Of a stretch of 64,000 nt of DNA, positions 35,669 through 44,290 are shown piece after piece. The translations under genes and the position numbers were made by a program. The notes under the pieces were generated by a model. It was not told where the DNA came from. It was given only the letters and a program-made list of their open reading frames with translations, and ran no database searches. Origin of the DNA: CAYSCW01 sp964429795 (GTDB lineage: Bacteria; Acidobacteriota; Aminicenantia; Aminicenantales; Aminicenantaceae). How positions within the stretch are numbered: the first letter of the stretch is position 1; each line of letters starts with the position of its first letter. The stretch lies in NCBI GenBank assembly GCA_964429795.1, contig CAYSCW010000011.1, positions 1 through 64,000 on the forward strand. Direction: 5' to 3'.

Positions 35669-35881
35669 TCAAATGAAAACAGAAGTCACCGACAAATTGG
35701 CTGCTTTGACCACACGGTGGCTGAGGCCCCAATTTCTTAACTTCCTGGAGAGATAGTTCGCACATTGCCTGTAAGATTTCCCCGGAGGGTTGACCGTAGG
35801 AATGGCGATCAGTTCGCAGAGGGTTTCAAGGATTTGTGTCCTGTACTCCTGAATTCTTTTTCTAATATATTTTTCACCCAT
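35669..35881 (-). pseudogene. N-terminal fragment of an M20 peptidase
   Basis: From ATG 35881, which overlaps the nitroreductase stop by 8 nt, the frame encodes the M20 N-terminus (ELIAIPTVNPPGKSYRQCAN, then LRNWGLSHRVVKA). After about 60 residues it leaves family-like sequence and stops at 35669. No metal ligands remain. The break near 35695 coincides with the start of the oppositely oriented stub MKTEVTDKL, so two genes were joined tail-less by a deletion or inversion. Confidence 0.72.
35673..35756 (+). pseudogene. 5' stub of a lost plus-strand gene
   Basis: AAGGGAGGT followed by ATG at 35673 starts MKTEVTDKLAALTTRW and stops after 27 codons inside the M20 fragment. It has a full promoter at 35607 and an excellent ribosome site, but no body. 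Only the first ~8-9 codons are likely original. A genuine 27-residue peptide is a less likely alternative. Confidence 0.45.
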
Positions 35882-36977
35882 TGTTCTCCGGGAAGGATTC
35901 AAAAATTACCATATCCGCCAGATTCTTCTTAGAAGGTTTCTCTGGCCACTCCCAAGGAATCCCGATGGGAGTGAAACATATGAGTTTGTATTTCTCGGGT
36001 ATGTTGAAAAATCCTTTCATCCTCTCTTCTGGAAAAAAGGTGGTATAAAAACCTGTTCCATAGCCCAAGGCTCTGGCTGCTATCATAAGAAAGCCCGCAG
36101 CCAAAGTCCCGTCATAGATAACATAATCTCCATATTCAGCTTCGCTGTCAGCAAGCACTGCCACATAAACAGGAGCAGAAAGCACATTTTCAAGAACCTC
36201 CTTGACTTTCCCTTGGGCTTGCGAAAGCTGCTCCTGGGTGGGCATCCTTCTTGCCTTGTATCTTTCCAGAAACCAGAGGAGAGCCTCTTTTTTCAGCGCG
36301 TCTAACTTTTCCCTGTCCTGAATGACCAGAAATTTCCAGGGCTGCTGATTGCCTGCAGTGGGAGCAAAGCGGGCGGCCTCAAGTATTTTGAGAATATGCT
36401 CCTCAGGAACCGGTGTAGGCTTGAATTTGCGGACAGTGCGTCGGCTCTTTATGGTGTTGAAAAGATAGACCTGATCGGAAGTGTACTTCATCTCTAACTC
36501 ACCCTCAGTATAATAGCGACTGATGGGAGTGCAGATATCGGTCACCGCCTTCCACATGCCCTCTTCTTTATGGAAAACCAGGGTAAAGTAGGAATCCAGA
36601 TGATACATTCCTCCTTCCGGCAATTTGCTCTTATAGTAAAATATGGCTGTAGTATACCCATAATTTTCACCTTCATGTGCTTCCAGAAAATCTACTGGCA
36701 TCTCCCAACCGGCTTCCTTAAACCATTCTTCATGAAATTCATAATAACCTCGACGTGAATCAATCAGCTTCCCTCCACTGGTCAGGAAGAAGAATTTCTC
36801 ATCATCGGTCACCGTAGTGAAAAGAGTCTTAAGATCAGATTTCTGAACAGCCTTGACATAAATATCAAAAGTTTCCTTTAGAGAAAGACCGGGCTGATTT
36901 TCCGATGCCGCAGGCAGAGAGAGAATAAAAACAATTGAGGTCAGAATTAAAACCGTACGAATGTACCTTCTTCTCAT
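35874..36977 (-). CDS. Exported protein: SnoaL-like domain fused to nitroreductase
   Basis: A signal peptide (TVLILTSIVFILSLPAASE) is followed at about 30-160 by an NTF2/SnoaL-like domain (KETFDIYVKAVQKSDLKTLF ... GMWKAVTDI). From about 175 onward comes an FMN nitroreductase domain with IKSRRTVRKF, LEAARFAPTAGNQQPW (FMN-binding), ALGYGTGF and the C-terminal ICFTPIGIPWEWP. Exported nitroreductases are unusual because FMN must be loaded outside the cytoplasm or before export, and no Tat motif is seen. Length 367. It overlaps the M20 remnant, implying a former operon. Confidence 0.85.
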   Translation of the reverse strand: MRRRYIRTVLILTSIVFILSLPAASENQPGLSLKETFDIYVKAVQKSDLKTLFTTVTDDEKFFFLTSGGKLIDSRRGYYEFHEEWFKEAGWEMPVDFLEAHEGENYGYTTAIFYYKSKLPEGGMYHLDSYFTLVFHKEEGMWKAVTDICTPISRYYTEGELEMKYTSDQVYLFNTIKSRRTVRKFKPTPVPEEHILKILEAARFAPTAGNQQPWKFLVIQDREKLDALKKEALLWFLERYKARRMPTQEQLSQAQGKVKEVLENVLSAPVYVAVLADSEAEYGDYVIYDGTLAAGFLMIAARALGYGTGFYTTFFPEERMKGFFNIPEKYKLICFTPIGIPWEWPEKPSKKNLADMVIFESFPENNG

Positions 36978-37011
36978 AAACTCCTCCTTTTTTTATCTGA
37001 TAAGAAATGTC

Positions 37012-38385
37012 TTATTTTCCTTCAACATATCTGTAATCGGTCACAAAGGTAACCGCGGTGATCTTGTTGAGCTTTTGCCCATCCCTGAATAAAATAACCT
37101 TCAAGGCATCCCCTTCCTTGACTTCCTCTTTTCGCTTCATAGCTTCATCAAAATCCTGCTTGGACCTTATCTCTGTATCTCCGACAGAGAGAAGAATATC
37201 TCCTTTTTCAATCCCTGCTTTCTGGAAAGCCGAACCAGGAACAACATCCTTTATCAAGCACTTATCCCCATTGAATTCATAATAAAAGCCCAGGATACCC
37301 GGCCGCCTGTACTCTTCCACTCTGAAGCGAGAGAGCCTGGAAAAAATCTGTGGATAAAAGGCATTCAAATCTGAGTATACCTCCCGATTTTTATCATATT
37401 CCTCAAAATAGGCATAAAAATGCTTGATAAGTCTAAATCCCTTTTGGATTTCCCTCTGCAGCATCTCCTTAGCTTTTTCCTCACCAAAAGCTTTCCTGAA
37501 GAGATGGAGCTGCCCTGCGGTAACCATGTGTTCGGCAAATGCCCTATCCCAATCTCTGTACCCCATGCGCTCAAAATCTTTTTTCAGCGGCTTATAGAGA
37601 TAAGCCAGTTTACTGATCTGCTCTTGATAGTTCATGGAAATAGGCTCGATAAAGCTGTGACTGAACTCGTGGAAGGCAAAATAAGCACAGGCAAATCTGT
37701 CCTGACTCCCCAAGCCTCCATCAAGATGATAAAACCTCCAATTCCCATCCTTATCCTGTACTTCAACATGAGTGGCTGACTGGGCCATGAAAGGGCAGGG
37801 AACAAAATAATAACGATTGACTGTTCTTCCGTAAAAATCCTCGAGTAATTCTGGGATGTCGATGGCCGGAAGGCTATCTCTGACTTTTCTCATGATGTCT
37901 TGTGTATTCTGGCTATGGGCCTTCCAGAACTCTTCGAAACCAGCATTCAGATAAAAATCCCTGACTGAGGCGAGGTATTTTTCAATCATCTTCTCCATAT
38001 GTTTCCACTCCTGGTATTCTGCTGGAATGACCGCTTCCAACCGGGCATCCGGAAAATCAGAATAGTAAAGAGCCAGGTAGTTGAACATAAAATACCACAT
38101 CTTTTGAAAAAGCTCATCTGTCATCATCACCGCTGGATGGTCTTTAAAATCTCGGAAATAATCTCGCGCCTGATTGACGAGGGGATGAGGGAAACGTTCC
38201 TTCATCCCCTCGCCAGAAGGAGTAAGAATGACCAAAATATGAAACACTGCCAGATTCTTTGGGCAGGCGATCCACAGCTTTTCACTGACTTTCATCTCGC
38301 TCTGAGCGTATATTTCCAGACAAGAAAAAAACAAAAGGAAAGCGATGATGAGAACAACAATCAGGATTAGAATTTTTTTACTCAT
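37012..38385 (-). CDS. Exported putative metalloprotease (HEFSH) with C-terminal PDZ domain
   Basis: The start MSKKILILIV at 38385 has GGAGA upstream and begins a membrane/signal helix (about 4-24); an open extension to 38466 is probably untranslated. The central region resembles DUF4932-type proteins with FAFHEFSHSFIEP, a gluzincin-like HExxH motif, and a downstream Glu in RAFAEHMVTAG as possible third ligand. Residues about 365-450 form a PDZ domain (LIKDVVPGSAFQKAGIEKGD). Predicted to act in the periplasm or outside. A sigma-54 promoter core at 38551-38565 and a palindrome at 38736 lie upstream. Confidence 0.78.
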   Translation of the reverse strand: MSKKILILIVVLIIAFLLFFSCLEIYAQSEMKVSEKLWIACPKNLAVFHILVILTPSGEGMKERFPHPLVNQARDYFRDFKDHPAVMMTDELFQKMWYFMFNYLALYYSDFPDARLEAVIPAEYQEWKHMEKMIEKYLASVRDFYLNAGFEEFWKAHSQNTQDIMRKVRDSLPAIDIPELLEDFYGRTVNRYYFVPCPFMAQSATHVEVQDKDGNWRFYHLDGGLGSQDRFACAYFAFHEFSHSFIEPISMNYQEQISKLAYLYKPLKKDFERMGYRDWDRAFAEHMVTAGQLHLFRKAFGEEKAKEMLQREIQKGFRLIKHFYAYFEEYDKNREVYSDLNAFYPQIFSRLSRFRVEEYRRPGILGFYYEFNGDKCLIKDVVPGSAFQKAGIEKGDILLSVGDTEIRSKQDFDEAMKRKEEVKEGDALKVILFRDGQKLNKITAVTFVTDYRYVEGK

Positions 38386-38550
38386 TTTTGCATCTCCCCA
38401 TTTTTCTCTCCTCTTCATAGAGGATATGGTATGGAGCCAAACACACATGCATACTCGAACTCTCAAGAATTGATTATATCTTGAATCGCGTGTGCTTCAA
38501 CTCCCAATTCTTGTCTTTTTTAGTCCTGCCAATTTCAGGTAAATAGAGAG

Positions 38551-38565
38551 GCAAAATTCATGCCA
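38551..38565 (-). promoter_or_regulatory. Sigma-54 promoter upstream of the PDZ/HEFSH gene
   Basis: The minus strand reads TGGCATGAATTTTGC: -24 TGGCA, -12 TTGC, with the correct GG-to-GC spacing. It is about 165 bp before the ATG at 38385 and shares its core with three other sites in this window. Confidence 0.7.
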
Positions 38566-38735
38566 AATCGAAATTTATCTAAAAAAATGTGCCTTGATAA
38601 AGGATTGGTTCATCTTCTACTCCATTTCCCCTGGACAGAGATTTTAACCGTTCTCCTCTGTCTATTAAATATTGAGGAATTGACCTTGGGTATTCAATCC
38701 TTTTAAAAGGAGAGTTATAAAATGGGAAGGGATGC

Positions 38736-38752
38736 TGTAAATTTTTTTTACA
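38736..38752. promoter_or_regulatory. Probable activator site (UAS), TGTAAA-N5-TTTACA
   Basis: A perfect 17-bp inverted repeat, TGTAAATTTTTTTTACA, lies about 170 bp upstream of the sigma-54 core at 38551. It matches the sites at 46026 and 41454 in sequence and spacing. Likely bound by the Fis-type HTH of the local NtrC protein (inference). Confidence 0.6.
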
Positions 38753-38800
38753 ACCGGATGAAGAATAACTCTCTCAGCATGAAGGCTGCCTCTCTTTTCT

Positions 38801-40339
38801 CTATCGATAATTGACGACTTTCAGCTTGAGCCTGCCGATGATCTCTGAGACAGCCTGGGCCATCTCTTTGAAGATCTCCTCATCCAGAAGGCTTCGGCCG
38901 AATTTGATGTGTGTGGCATCGGTATAATACTCGCCGCTTTCCTCATCCGCAGCCATCCATTTTGAATCGAGCCCCACCCAGCGGCCCACATAAACCTCAG
39001 GCCACATATGGTAGGCAAACAGGCTGTGGGCATACATAATCCCCACCGCTGCTCTTGCTGGAATTCCCACGGCCCGACAGAGAGCAACGGTGATAACGGT
39101 ATACTCAGAACAATCCCCTTGCCGGTTTTTTAAAATTTCCTTGGCTGTGGCAAACCCCACGTCATAATTGGGTATCATCTCACGTTTAACCCACCTGGCA
39201 ATCTTCTTGGCTGCCCGCCATGAATTTATTTCTTCTCCGATGATTTGGCGTGCCATCTCTGCAATCTGAGGATCATCCGCTTGACAGAAAGAAGTTGGCT
39301 TCAGGAATTCCTTGAATTTTTCATCCTGGATGGGAAAAGAGACGGCCTCCTCCTCTTCGAAGAGCAAGGAGGATGTCTGAAGTAGAACATAGTCATCTTT
39401 AATTTCTAAAATCTTTTGGCTTCCATCATCATAAGGAAAATTCTTTATCCTGTCTGCTGATATGCCGCTCAATTGAAAAGTCACACTTCTGACCTTCTGT
39501 GGATTTTCGAAAGTGACGTTGGATTTGATGATCGTGGAGAAAGCAATGTCAAAATTTTCTTCTGAAATCTCTAAGGCCTTTTCTTTGGGCATCCGAATAG
39601 CAGTTGTGGTGGCAAAGCTTGCTTGGCTTAGGGATTTCCAGGTTCTCCCTTCCTCATCAACCCACTCCTCTGTCACAATTGGAATAATATAACTGACATC
39701 TGTTTTCACATGCCACAAATCCATCTTTTTACCCAGGATAAGAATATCCTCCTTCCCGATTACTTCAAAATGACAATCAGCAAGCGAATAAGAGAGGGAA
39801 TCCAAGAGCTTGAAGTCATACTCGCTTCCCTCTTTCAGTCCTTCCTCCTTGATAATCTTTTCCAGAGGAACTCCAAGATAAAATTCCTCCTGGCAGGCCA
39901 ATTCCTTCACTATGCTCTCTCCAGCTTTGAATATAATCATATTCGGCTTGATTTCAGCCTTGATGACCCTTTCGCTATCAGACATCTTTGTCCTCATCAC
40001 CATCTCTAAAGGCCTGTACTGCCCATCGTAAAGAGATTCCTCAACTGTCTTTATCTCCACGGGATTTCCTCCCAATCGCGAGACTCTCATCCAGGACTCA
40101 TTGGAACTTTTCTTGAATGGCTTTCCCCCTTTTTTTAAGCACACCTCCAGGTTGTGGCTGTAGCCGACTTTTATCCCGTTCATGTAGACTCCCATCCAAG
40201 ACTCAGATATTCTCTTCTCAGATGGCTCCTGTTCATACTCTCTATAAAAGTCCGCTTGGATCAAACTAACGGAGATAAAGGCAATCAGAACAGACCTTAA
40301 CATGAGGCTTATAAACATTCTTAACGGCCTGGGTTCCAT
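38801..40339 (-). CDS. Exported transglutaminase-like cysteine protein
   Basis: GAGGAGG before the ATG at 40339 fixes the start; a signal peptide follows (FISLMLRSVLIAFISVSLIQA). The N-terminal ~330 residues form a beta-rich domain of the kind seen with bacterial transglutaminase-like proteins (ESWMGVYMNGIKVGYSH). The catalytic core has Cys in RQGDCSEYT, His in FAYHMWPEV and Asp in GLDSKWM, the full Cys-His-Asp triad. Length 512. Such enzymes act as peptidases or cross-linkers in the envelope; which applies is unknown. Confidence 0.87.
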   Translation of the reverse strand: MEPRPLRMFISLMLRSVLIAFISVSLIQADFYREYEQEPSEKRISESWMGVYMNGIKVGYSHNLEVCLKKGGKPFKKSSNESWMRVSRLGGNPVEIKTVEESLYDGQYRPLEMVMRTKMSDSERVIKAEIKPNMIIFKAGESIVKELACQEEFYLGVPLEKIIKEEGLKEGSEYDFKLLDSLSYSLADCHFEVIGKEDILILGKKMDLWHVKTDVSYIIPIVTEEWVDEEGRTWKSLSQASFATTTAIRMPKEKALEISEENFDIAFSTIIKSNVTFENPQKVRSVTFQLSGISADRIKNFPYDDGSQKILEIKDDYVLLQTSSLLFEEEEAVSFPIQDEKFKEFLKPTSFCQADDPQIAEMARQIIGEEINSWRAAKKIARWVKREMIPNYDVGFATAKEILKNRQGDCSEYTVITVALCRAVGIPARAAVGIMYAHSLFAYHMWPEVYVGRWVGLDSKWMAADEESGEYYTDATHIKFGRSLLDEEIFKEMAQAVSEIIGRLKLKVVNYR

Positions 40340-40472
40340 TGAAACCTCCTCAGTGAAGTCTCGCATCAATAAATGCGGAACGATACACAAATCGTCATCT
40401 ATTATAGAAAAATGACAGAAAATTTAGAAAAGAATTCTTGACTGCTTCAAACCAATGGTTGTAGTGGTTTGA

Positions 40473-40901
40473 TTAAAATGCTCTCTTCTGGATGTGAATG
40501 TTATACCTTTTCACTTTTTCATTAAGAGTTGTGGATTTCATGCCCAAGAATTGTGCAGTCTTTCTCTGGTTACCGTTGAACTGAGAAAGAGCCCTAATGA
40601 TGATCATTCGCTCCAAGCTGCTGATAAGCTCCTTAAATGGAACCCTTTTCTTAATGCAAAAATATTCGATGAATAACTTAATAATGTTCAGCCCGTATTT
40701 CTCTTCCCCCAGGGGAAAATTATCCACTGATGAATGGTTTAAAAAAATATCCTCGCCGGTTTTGTCTCTGTTCTCCTTTATGTCAAAAGACTCGACAAGC
40801 TGTTCCTTTGTGACGCTGAAGTCAGAGGAGTCTTCTTCTGGGGAACCAGGTGAGGACGATTTTTTTTGTTCAGAGATTGTCCTTTCTGAGGCCATATCCA
40901 T
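40473..40901 (-). CDS. Fis-type HTH protein without receiver or AAA+ domain
   Basis: The 142-residue product has a polar, Ser/Glu/Lys-rich N-terminus (about 1-60), a middle helix-rich segment, and a C-terminal Fis-family helix-turn-helix (RALSQFNGNQRKTAQFLGMK, then STTLNEKVKRYNI). This is the DNA-binding module of NtrC-type activators, here alone. AGGAAGGG lies before the ATG. It starts 11 nt after the receiver-only protein, so the pair looks like an NtrC protein split in two with the ATPase missing. It could compete for or co-occupy the NtrC site (inference). Confidence 0.75.
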   Translation of the reverse strand: MDMASERTISEQKKSSSPGSPEEDSSDFSVTKEQLVESFDIKENRDKTGEDIFLNHSSVDNFPLGEEKYGLNIIKLFIEYFCIKKRVPFKELISSLERMIIIRALSQFNGNQRKTAQFLGMKSTTLNEKVKRYNIHIQKRAF

Positions 40902-40912
40902 TCCCTTCCTGT

Positions 40913-41305
40913 TCACAATATTTGATTTTTTTCTTTGTTTTTCTCCAGAGCTAGAAGACAATCAATGGAATGATTCAATGCCTTTAAATCCAGAGGTTTG
41001 ACGAAGAAATGACCGATAGATAACTGTTGCAACAGTTTCAGATCAATCAAATCCGGATAGGCTGATATCAGGATGACTTCTCCTCTATATCCAGATTTTC
41101 TTAATTCGGCCACCATCTCCAATCCATTCTTTCCGGGCAATTTCACATCAGCTATGATCAGATCAATCTTCATTTTATGGAAACAGCTTAACGCCTCGTC
41201 GGCATCTTTTGCCAAAAAAACCTTGTGATTCTTGCTGAGAATCAGGAAAAAAGTTTTCCTGATGGACTCGTCATCATCGACCACGATAATCTTCTTCTCT
41301 GTCAT
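40913..41305 (-). CDS. Receiver-only response regulator
   Basis: A 130-residue CheY-like receiver: acidic pair VVDDDES, phosphoacceptor Asp53 in IIADVKLPG, Ser in ILISAYPD and Lys in FFVKPLDL. There is no output domain. The start MTEKKIIVVDD at 41305 is preferred to an in-frame TTG at 41326. It probably takes phosphate from a kinase, perhaps the one at 42797, and acts through protein contact with the co-transcribed HTH protein. A sigma-54 core lies about 50 bp upstream. Confidence 0.88.
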   Translation of the reverse strand: MTEKKIIVVDDDESIRKTFFLILSKNHKVFLAKDADEALSCFHKMKIDLIIADVKLPGKNGLEMVAELRKSGYRGEVILISAYPDLIDLKLLQQLSIGHFFVKPLDLKALNHSIDCLLALEKNKEKNQIL

Positions 41306-41353
41306 TTTCTCTTCGATTCGATGCAAAATAAATCTTAAACATCCCTTAATGAG

Positions 41354-41368
41354 CAGATTTCATGCCAA
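41354..41368 (-). promoter_or_regulatory. Sigma-54 promoter upstream of the receiver gene
   Basis: The minus strand reads TGGCATGAAATCTGC. The -24 element is the same as at the sister sites; the -12 is CTGC instead of TTGC, so it may be weaker. It is 49 bp before the ATG at 41305. Confidence 0.6.
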
Positions 41369-41453
41369 TTTATGAAGAATCTGAATGTTATGGGAGAAGA
41401 AGCAAGTTTTCCAGCTTAAAGGAGGAGAAGCGAAGCAAAAAAATTTACATCTG

Positions 41454-41470
41454 GTAAAAAGGGTTTACAA
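41454..41470. promoter_or_regulatory. Probable activator site (UAS), one mismatch
   Basis: GGTAAA-N5-TTTACA, 11/12 matches to the inverted repeat seen at 38736 and 46026, lies about 85 bp upstream of the sigma-54 core at 41354, in the gap after the ntrC-like gene. A further TTTACA half-site lies at 41445-41450. Confidence 0.5.
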
Positions 41471-41487
41471 CCTCGGTATCAGGAATA

Positions 41488-42822
41488 TCAATACTCGATG
41501 TGATAGTCTTTTATCTTCTTATCTAGGGTAGGTCGGGTGATTCGAAGAATTCGGCTGGCTCGCGTTTTATTCCCTTCTGTAACCTTTAAAACATGCTGGA
41601 TGTAATCTCTCTCCATTTCCTTTAGAGAAACCAGCTCCTGAGGAAACATCTTTTTCTCTGCGCTTTCCAGGGGCAAGTTTTCTTCAAGAACCACATCTCC
41701 TTTGGCTAAAATCACCGCACGAGTCAAAGAATTCTCCAACTCTCTGACATTTCCCTTCCAGGGAAAATTGACCAGAAGTTTCATGACGTGAGGTGGAATT
41801 TTCCTGACGTTCTTGCGCAGATCGCGGTTGATCTTCTCCAGAAGATAAGCCACTAGTTCAGGAATATCTCCCCTCCTGTCCCGGAGAGGGGGAAGATTGA
41901 TTTCTACCACTTTCAGGCGGTAGTACAAGTCTTCCCGGAAATTGCCTTGGTCGATCAAGTGTCCTAGATCCTGATTGGTAGCGGCAATAATCCTGGCTTC
42001 TGTCTTTAGAACCCTTTCTCCTCCCACTTTCATGAAATCCCTGCTCTCTATCACTCTCAAAAGCTTAGACTGAAGATTAGAGGAAACATCTCCGATCTCA
42101 TCTAAAAAGAGAGTCCCTTTCCCCGCTATCTCAAACTTTCCCTTGGTCTCACAAATAGCATCTGTGAAGGCGCCTTTAACATGGCCAAAAAGCTCGCTCT
42201 CCAGAAGCGTATCGGATATGGCTGAACAGTTGATAACGATGAAAGGCTCATGCTTATAAGGGCTGTTGTAGTGTATAGCCTTGGCCACCAGTTCTTTCCC
42301 CGTGCCGCTCTCCCCCTGGATGAGCACGTTAGCCCTGGTATCGGCCACTGACCCTATCAGCTTGAACACCTTCCTCATTTGGGGGGAATGGCCGATGAGG
42401 TTATCGATGGTATATTCCCTCTGTCTCTCTTCCATAAGATAGCTGAGTTTTTCCTCCAGATGTTTCACCTCAAAGGCTTTTTCGATAGTCAGATCCAGTT
42501 CCACAAAATCAAGGGGCTTGACCATGTATTCGAAGGCTCCTGACTTTATGGCCTCAACGGTAGTTTTCATGTCATCATAAGCGGTCATGATGATGATCGA
42601 GGCATTCTCGGTTTTCTCCTTGATCTTCCGCAGGACCTCCAATCCATCTATATCAGGAAGACGGATATCCAGAATCACCAAATCCGGTAAGCACTCATCA
42701 TATTTTTGAAGCCCTTCTTCTCCATCTTCAGCCAAGACCACCTCAAAGCCCTCCTTGGAAAGATAGGAAGAGAGAGTTTTTCGGATCAAGGGATCATCAT
42801 CTATGATTAAAATGGATTTCAT
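41488..42822 (-). CDS. NtrC-family sigma-54-dependent response regulator
   Basis: Receiver domain with Asp52 in LVILDIRLPD; AAA+ domain with Walker A GESGTGKE, Walker B GTLFLDEIGD and the sigma-54 contact loop GAFTDA (a known variant of GAFTGA); C-terminal Fis HTH (NKTRASRILRITRPTLDKKI). It therefore should open sigma-54 promoters after phosphorylation. Start 42822 (GGGAG upstream) rather than the GTG at 42834. The start overlaps the kinase gene by 26 nt, and both follow the substrate-binding protein gene. Likely activator of the four -24/-12 promoters in this region, including that of its own operon. Confidence 0.95.
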   Translation of the reverse strand: MKSILIIDDDPLIRKTLSSYLSKEGFEVVLAEDGEEGLQKYDECLPDLVILDIRLPDIDGLEVLRKIKEKTENASIIIMTAYDDMKTTVEAIKSGAFEYMVKPLDFVELDLTIEKAFEVKHLEEKLSYLMEERQREYTIDNLIGHSPQMRKVFKLIGSVADTRANVLIQGESGTGKELVAKAIHYNSPYKHEPFIVINCSAISDTLLESELFGHVKGAFTDAICETKGKFEIAGKGTLFLDEIGDVSSNLQSKLLRVIESRDFMKVGGERVLKTEARIIAATNQDLGHLIDQGNFREDLYYRLKVVEINLPPLRDRRGDIPELVAYLLEKINRDLRKNVRKIPPHVMKLLVNFPWKGNVRELENSLTRAVILAKGDVVLEENLPLESAEKKMFPQELVSLKEMERDYIQHVLKVTEGNKTRASRILRITRPTLDKKIKDYHIEY

Positions 42823-44281
42823 TTCTCCCCCCACAGGGAATAAGGATCTTGAAACAGGCTCCTTTCCCTTCTTTCTTCTTGACTCTGATAGATCCTTTGT
42901 GTTGTTCGACGATTTTTCTGGCGTTGGCCAAACCCAGCCCTATCCCAGACGACTTGGTCGTATAGAACGGCTCAAAAATAGTCTCCCAATCCTTCTCCGG
43001 AATGCCGCCCCCGTTATCTGAGATTTCAATCCTTATTTTCTTTCCCTTGCTGTCGTCCTGATGAGAAAGAGACAGGACAATTTCCCCTCCATCATCCACA
43101 GCTTCATAAGCATTACGAAGTATGTTTAGAAAGACCTGTCTCAATTTGTCCGCGTCCACATAGACTTCAGGCAAATTAGCCTGGAAATCTCTTTCCAGAC
43201 GCACCCCTTTCTGCTCCAAAGACTCAGAAATCATCTTCACAGACTCATCTATGATCTGATCCACAGAAAAACGATCGAAATTCAGCGCGGACACTCTGGT
43301 GAAGTTGAGAAGCTCTTTGATAAAATTTTCTATCTGACCGATTCCTTCCTGCGATATCTCCAAGTGGTCCATCTCCAAGCCTTCCAATTTATCACTCTCC
43401 AGAACCTTTTGAATATTGAGTTTGACGGATGTCAGAGGATTTCTTATCTCATGGGCGATACCTGCAGCAATACGACCGATAGAGGCCAGCTTTTCTGCTT
43501 GGATCAGCTTTTTCTGGGCCTCCGCTTCTCTTTCTTTAGCTAGCTGGAGCTGGTGGCTCATCTGGTTGAAATTTTTGGCCAAATTCCCGATCTCATCCTG
43601 AGAATCGATCTCGATCTTATGAGAAAAATCTCCTCTGGCGATGTTTACTGTCCCTTCTGCCAGTTTTTTGACAGGGCGCGTGATGCGTCTGGCGAGAACG
43701 GTGGCCCCTATTGCTCCTATGATGATTCCTCCAACACCGATCAAAACCAGCATCAACTGAGTCTTAATAATCTCTTTTCGCATGTCTTCCAGGGAAAGGC
43801 CTATCTTAATCGCACCCCACCTTCTCGGAGAACCCTTGGCATAGATGGGGGTTTCAATCTCCAAGATCCGCATTACTTGCTGAGTTCTGCGATCTTCAAA
43901 TTGCTTAGTTACAAAGGAGTAGCTCCCTGCTTGCTTATCTGCGGGGAGAGTGCTGGTTTGATAGATCTCATGGTAATCCTTTATGAATTGATTGGCCGCA
44001 TAGGAATTGTTATTCCGGTCATAGATGACAACATACAAGAGCTTCTGATCGATCTGCTCCTCGATGTTCTCCTCTATCCCCTCTTTATCCCACATCAGAA
44101 GAGGCTGTAGATTCAAGTGAGCGATGTTGCTGGCAATCAGCATCCCTTTTTCTTTCTGTTCCTCAAATATGGCTCCCACTTCTCTCTTTTCAATGAGGAA
44201 AAGAATCAGCCCCACAAGACAGATAAGCAGAACAATCACAGAAATCATGAGCCTTGTGGGCAGGGACATTCTCACTTTCAT
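42797..44281 (-). CDS. Membrane sensor histidine kinase
   Basis: Two helices (about 10-28 and 178-202) bracket a periplasmic sensor domain of about 150 residues. A HAMP linker, coiled coil and HisKA domain follow, with the phospho-His in GIAHEIRNPLTSVKL. The HATPase_c domain has N-box NILRNAYEAV, DNGGGIPE (G1), and GIGLGLANARKI (G2). Length 494. Cognate partner is the overlapping NtrC-type regulator. The substrate-binding protein gene ends 9 nt upstream, so the sensed ligand may be a peptide or other solute presented by that protein (inference). Confidence 0.94.
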   Translation of the reverse strand: MKVRMSLPTRLMISVIVLLICLVGLILFLIEKREVGAIFEEQKEKGMLIASNIAHLNLQPLLMWDKEGIEENIEEQIDQKLLYVVIYDRNNNSYAANQFIKDYHEIYQTSTLPADKQAGSYSFVTKQFEDRRTQQVMRILEIETPIYAKGSPRRWGAIKIGLSLEDMRKEIIKTQLMLVLIGVGGIIIGAIGATVLARRITRPVKKLAEGTVNIARGDFSHKIEIDSQDEIGNLAKNFNQMSHQLQLAKEREAEAQKKLIQAEKLASIGRIAAGIAHEIRNPLTSVKLNIQKVLESDKLEGLEMDHLEISQEGIGQIENFIKELLNFTRVSALNFDRFSVDQIIDESVKMISESLEQKGVRLERDFQANLPEVYVDADKLRQVFLNILRNAYEAVDDGGEIVLSLSHQDDSKGKKIRIEISDNGGGIPEKDWETIFEPFYTTKSSGIGLGLANARKIVEQHKGSIRVKKKEGKGACFKILIPCGGRNEIHFNHR

Positions 44282-44290
44282 CTTTTGCCT

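Noticed and set aside
38722..38814. 30-codon plus-strand ORF with AAAGGAGAG before ATG
   Set aside because: It overlaps both the proposed UAS and the end of the transglutaminase gene, and the peptide resembles nothing.
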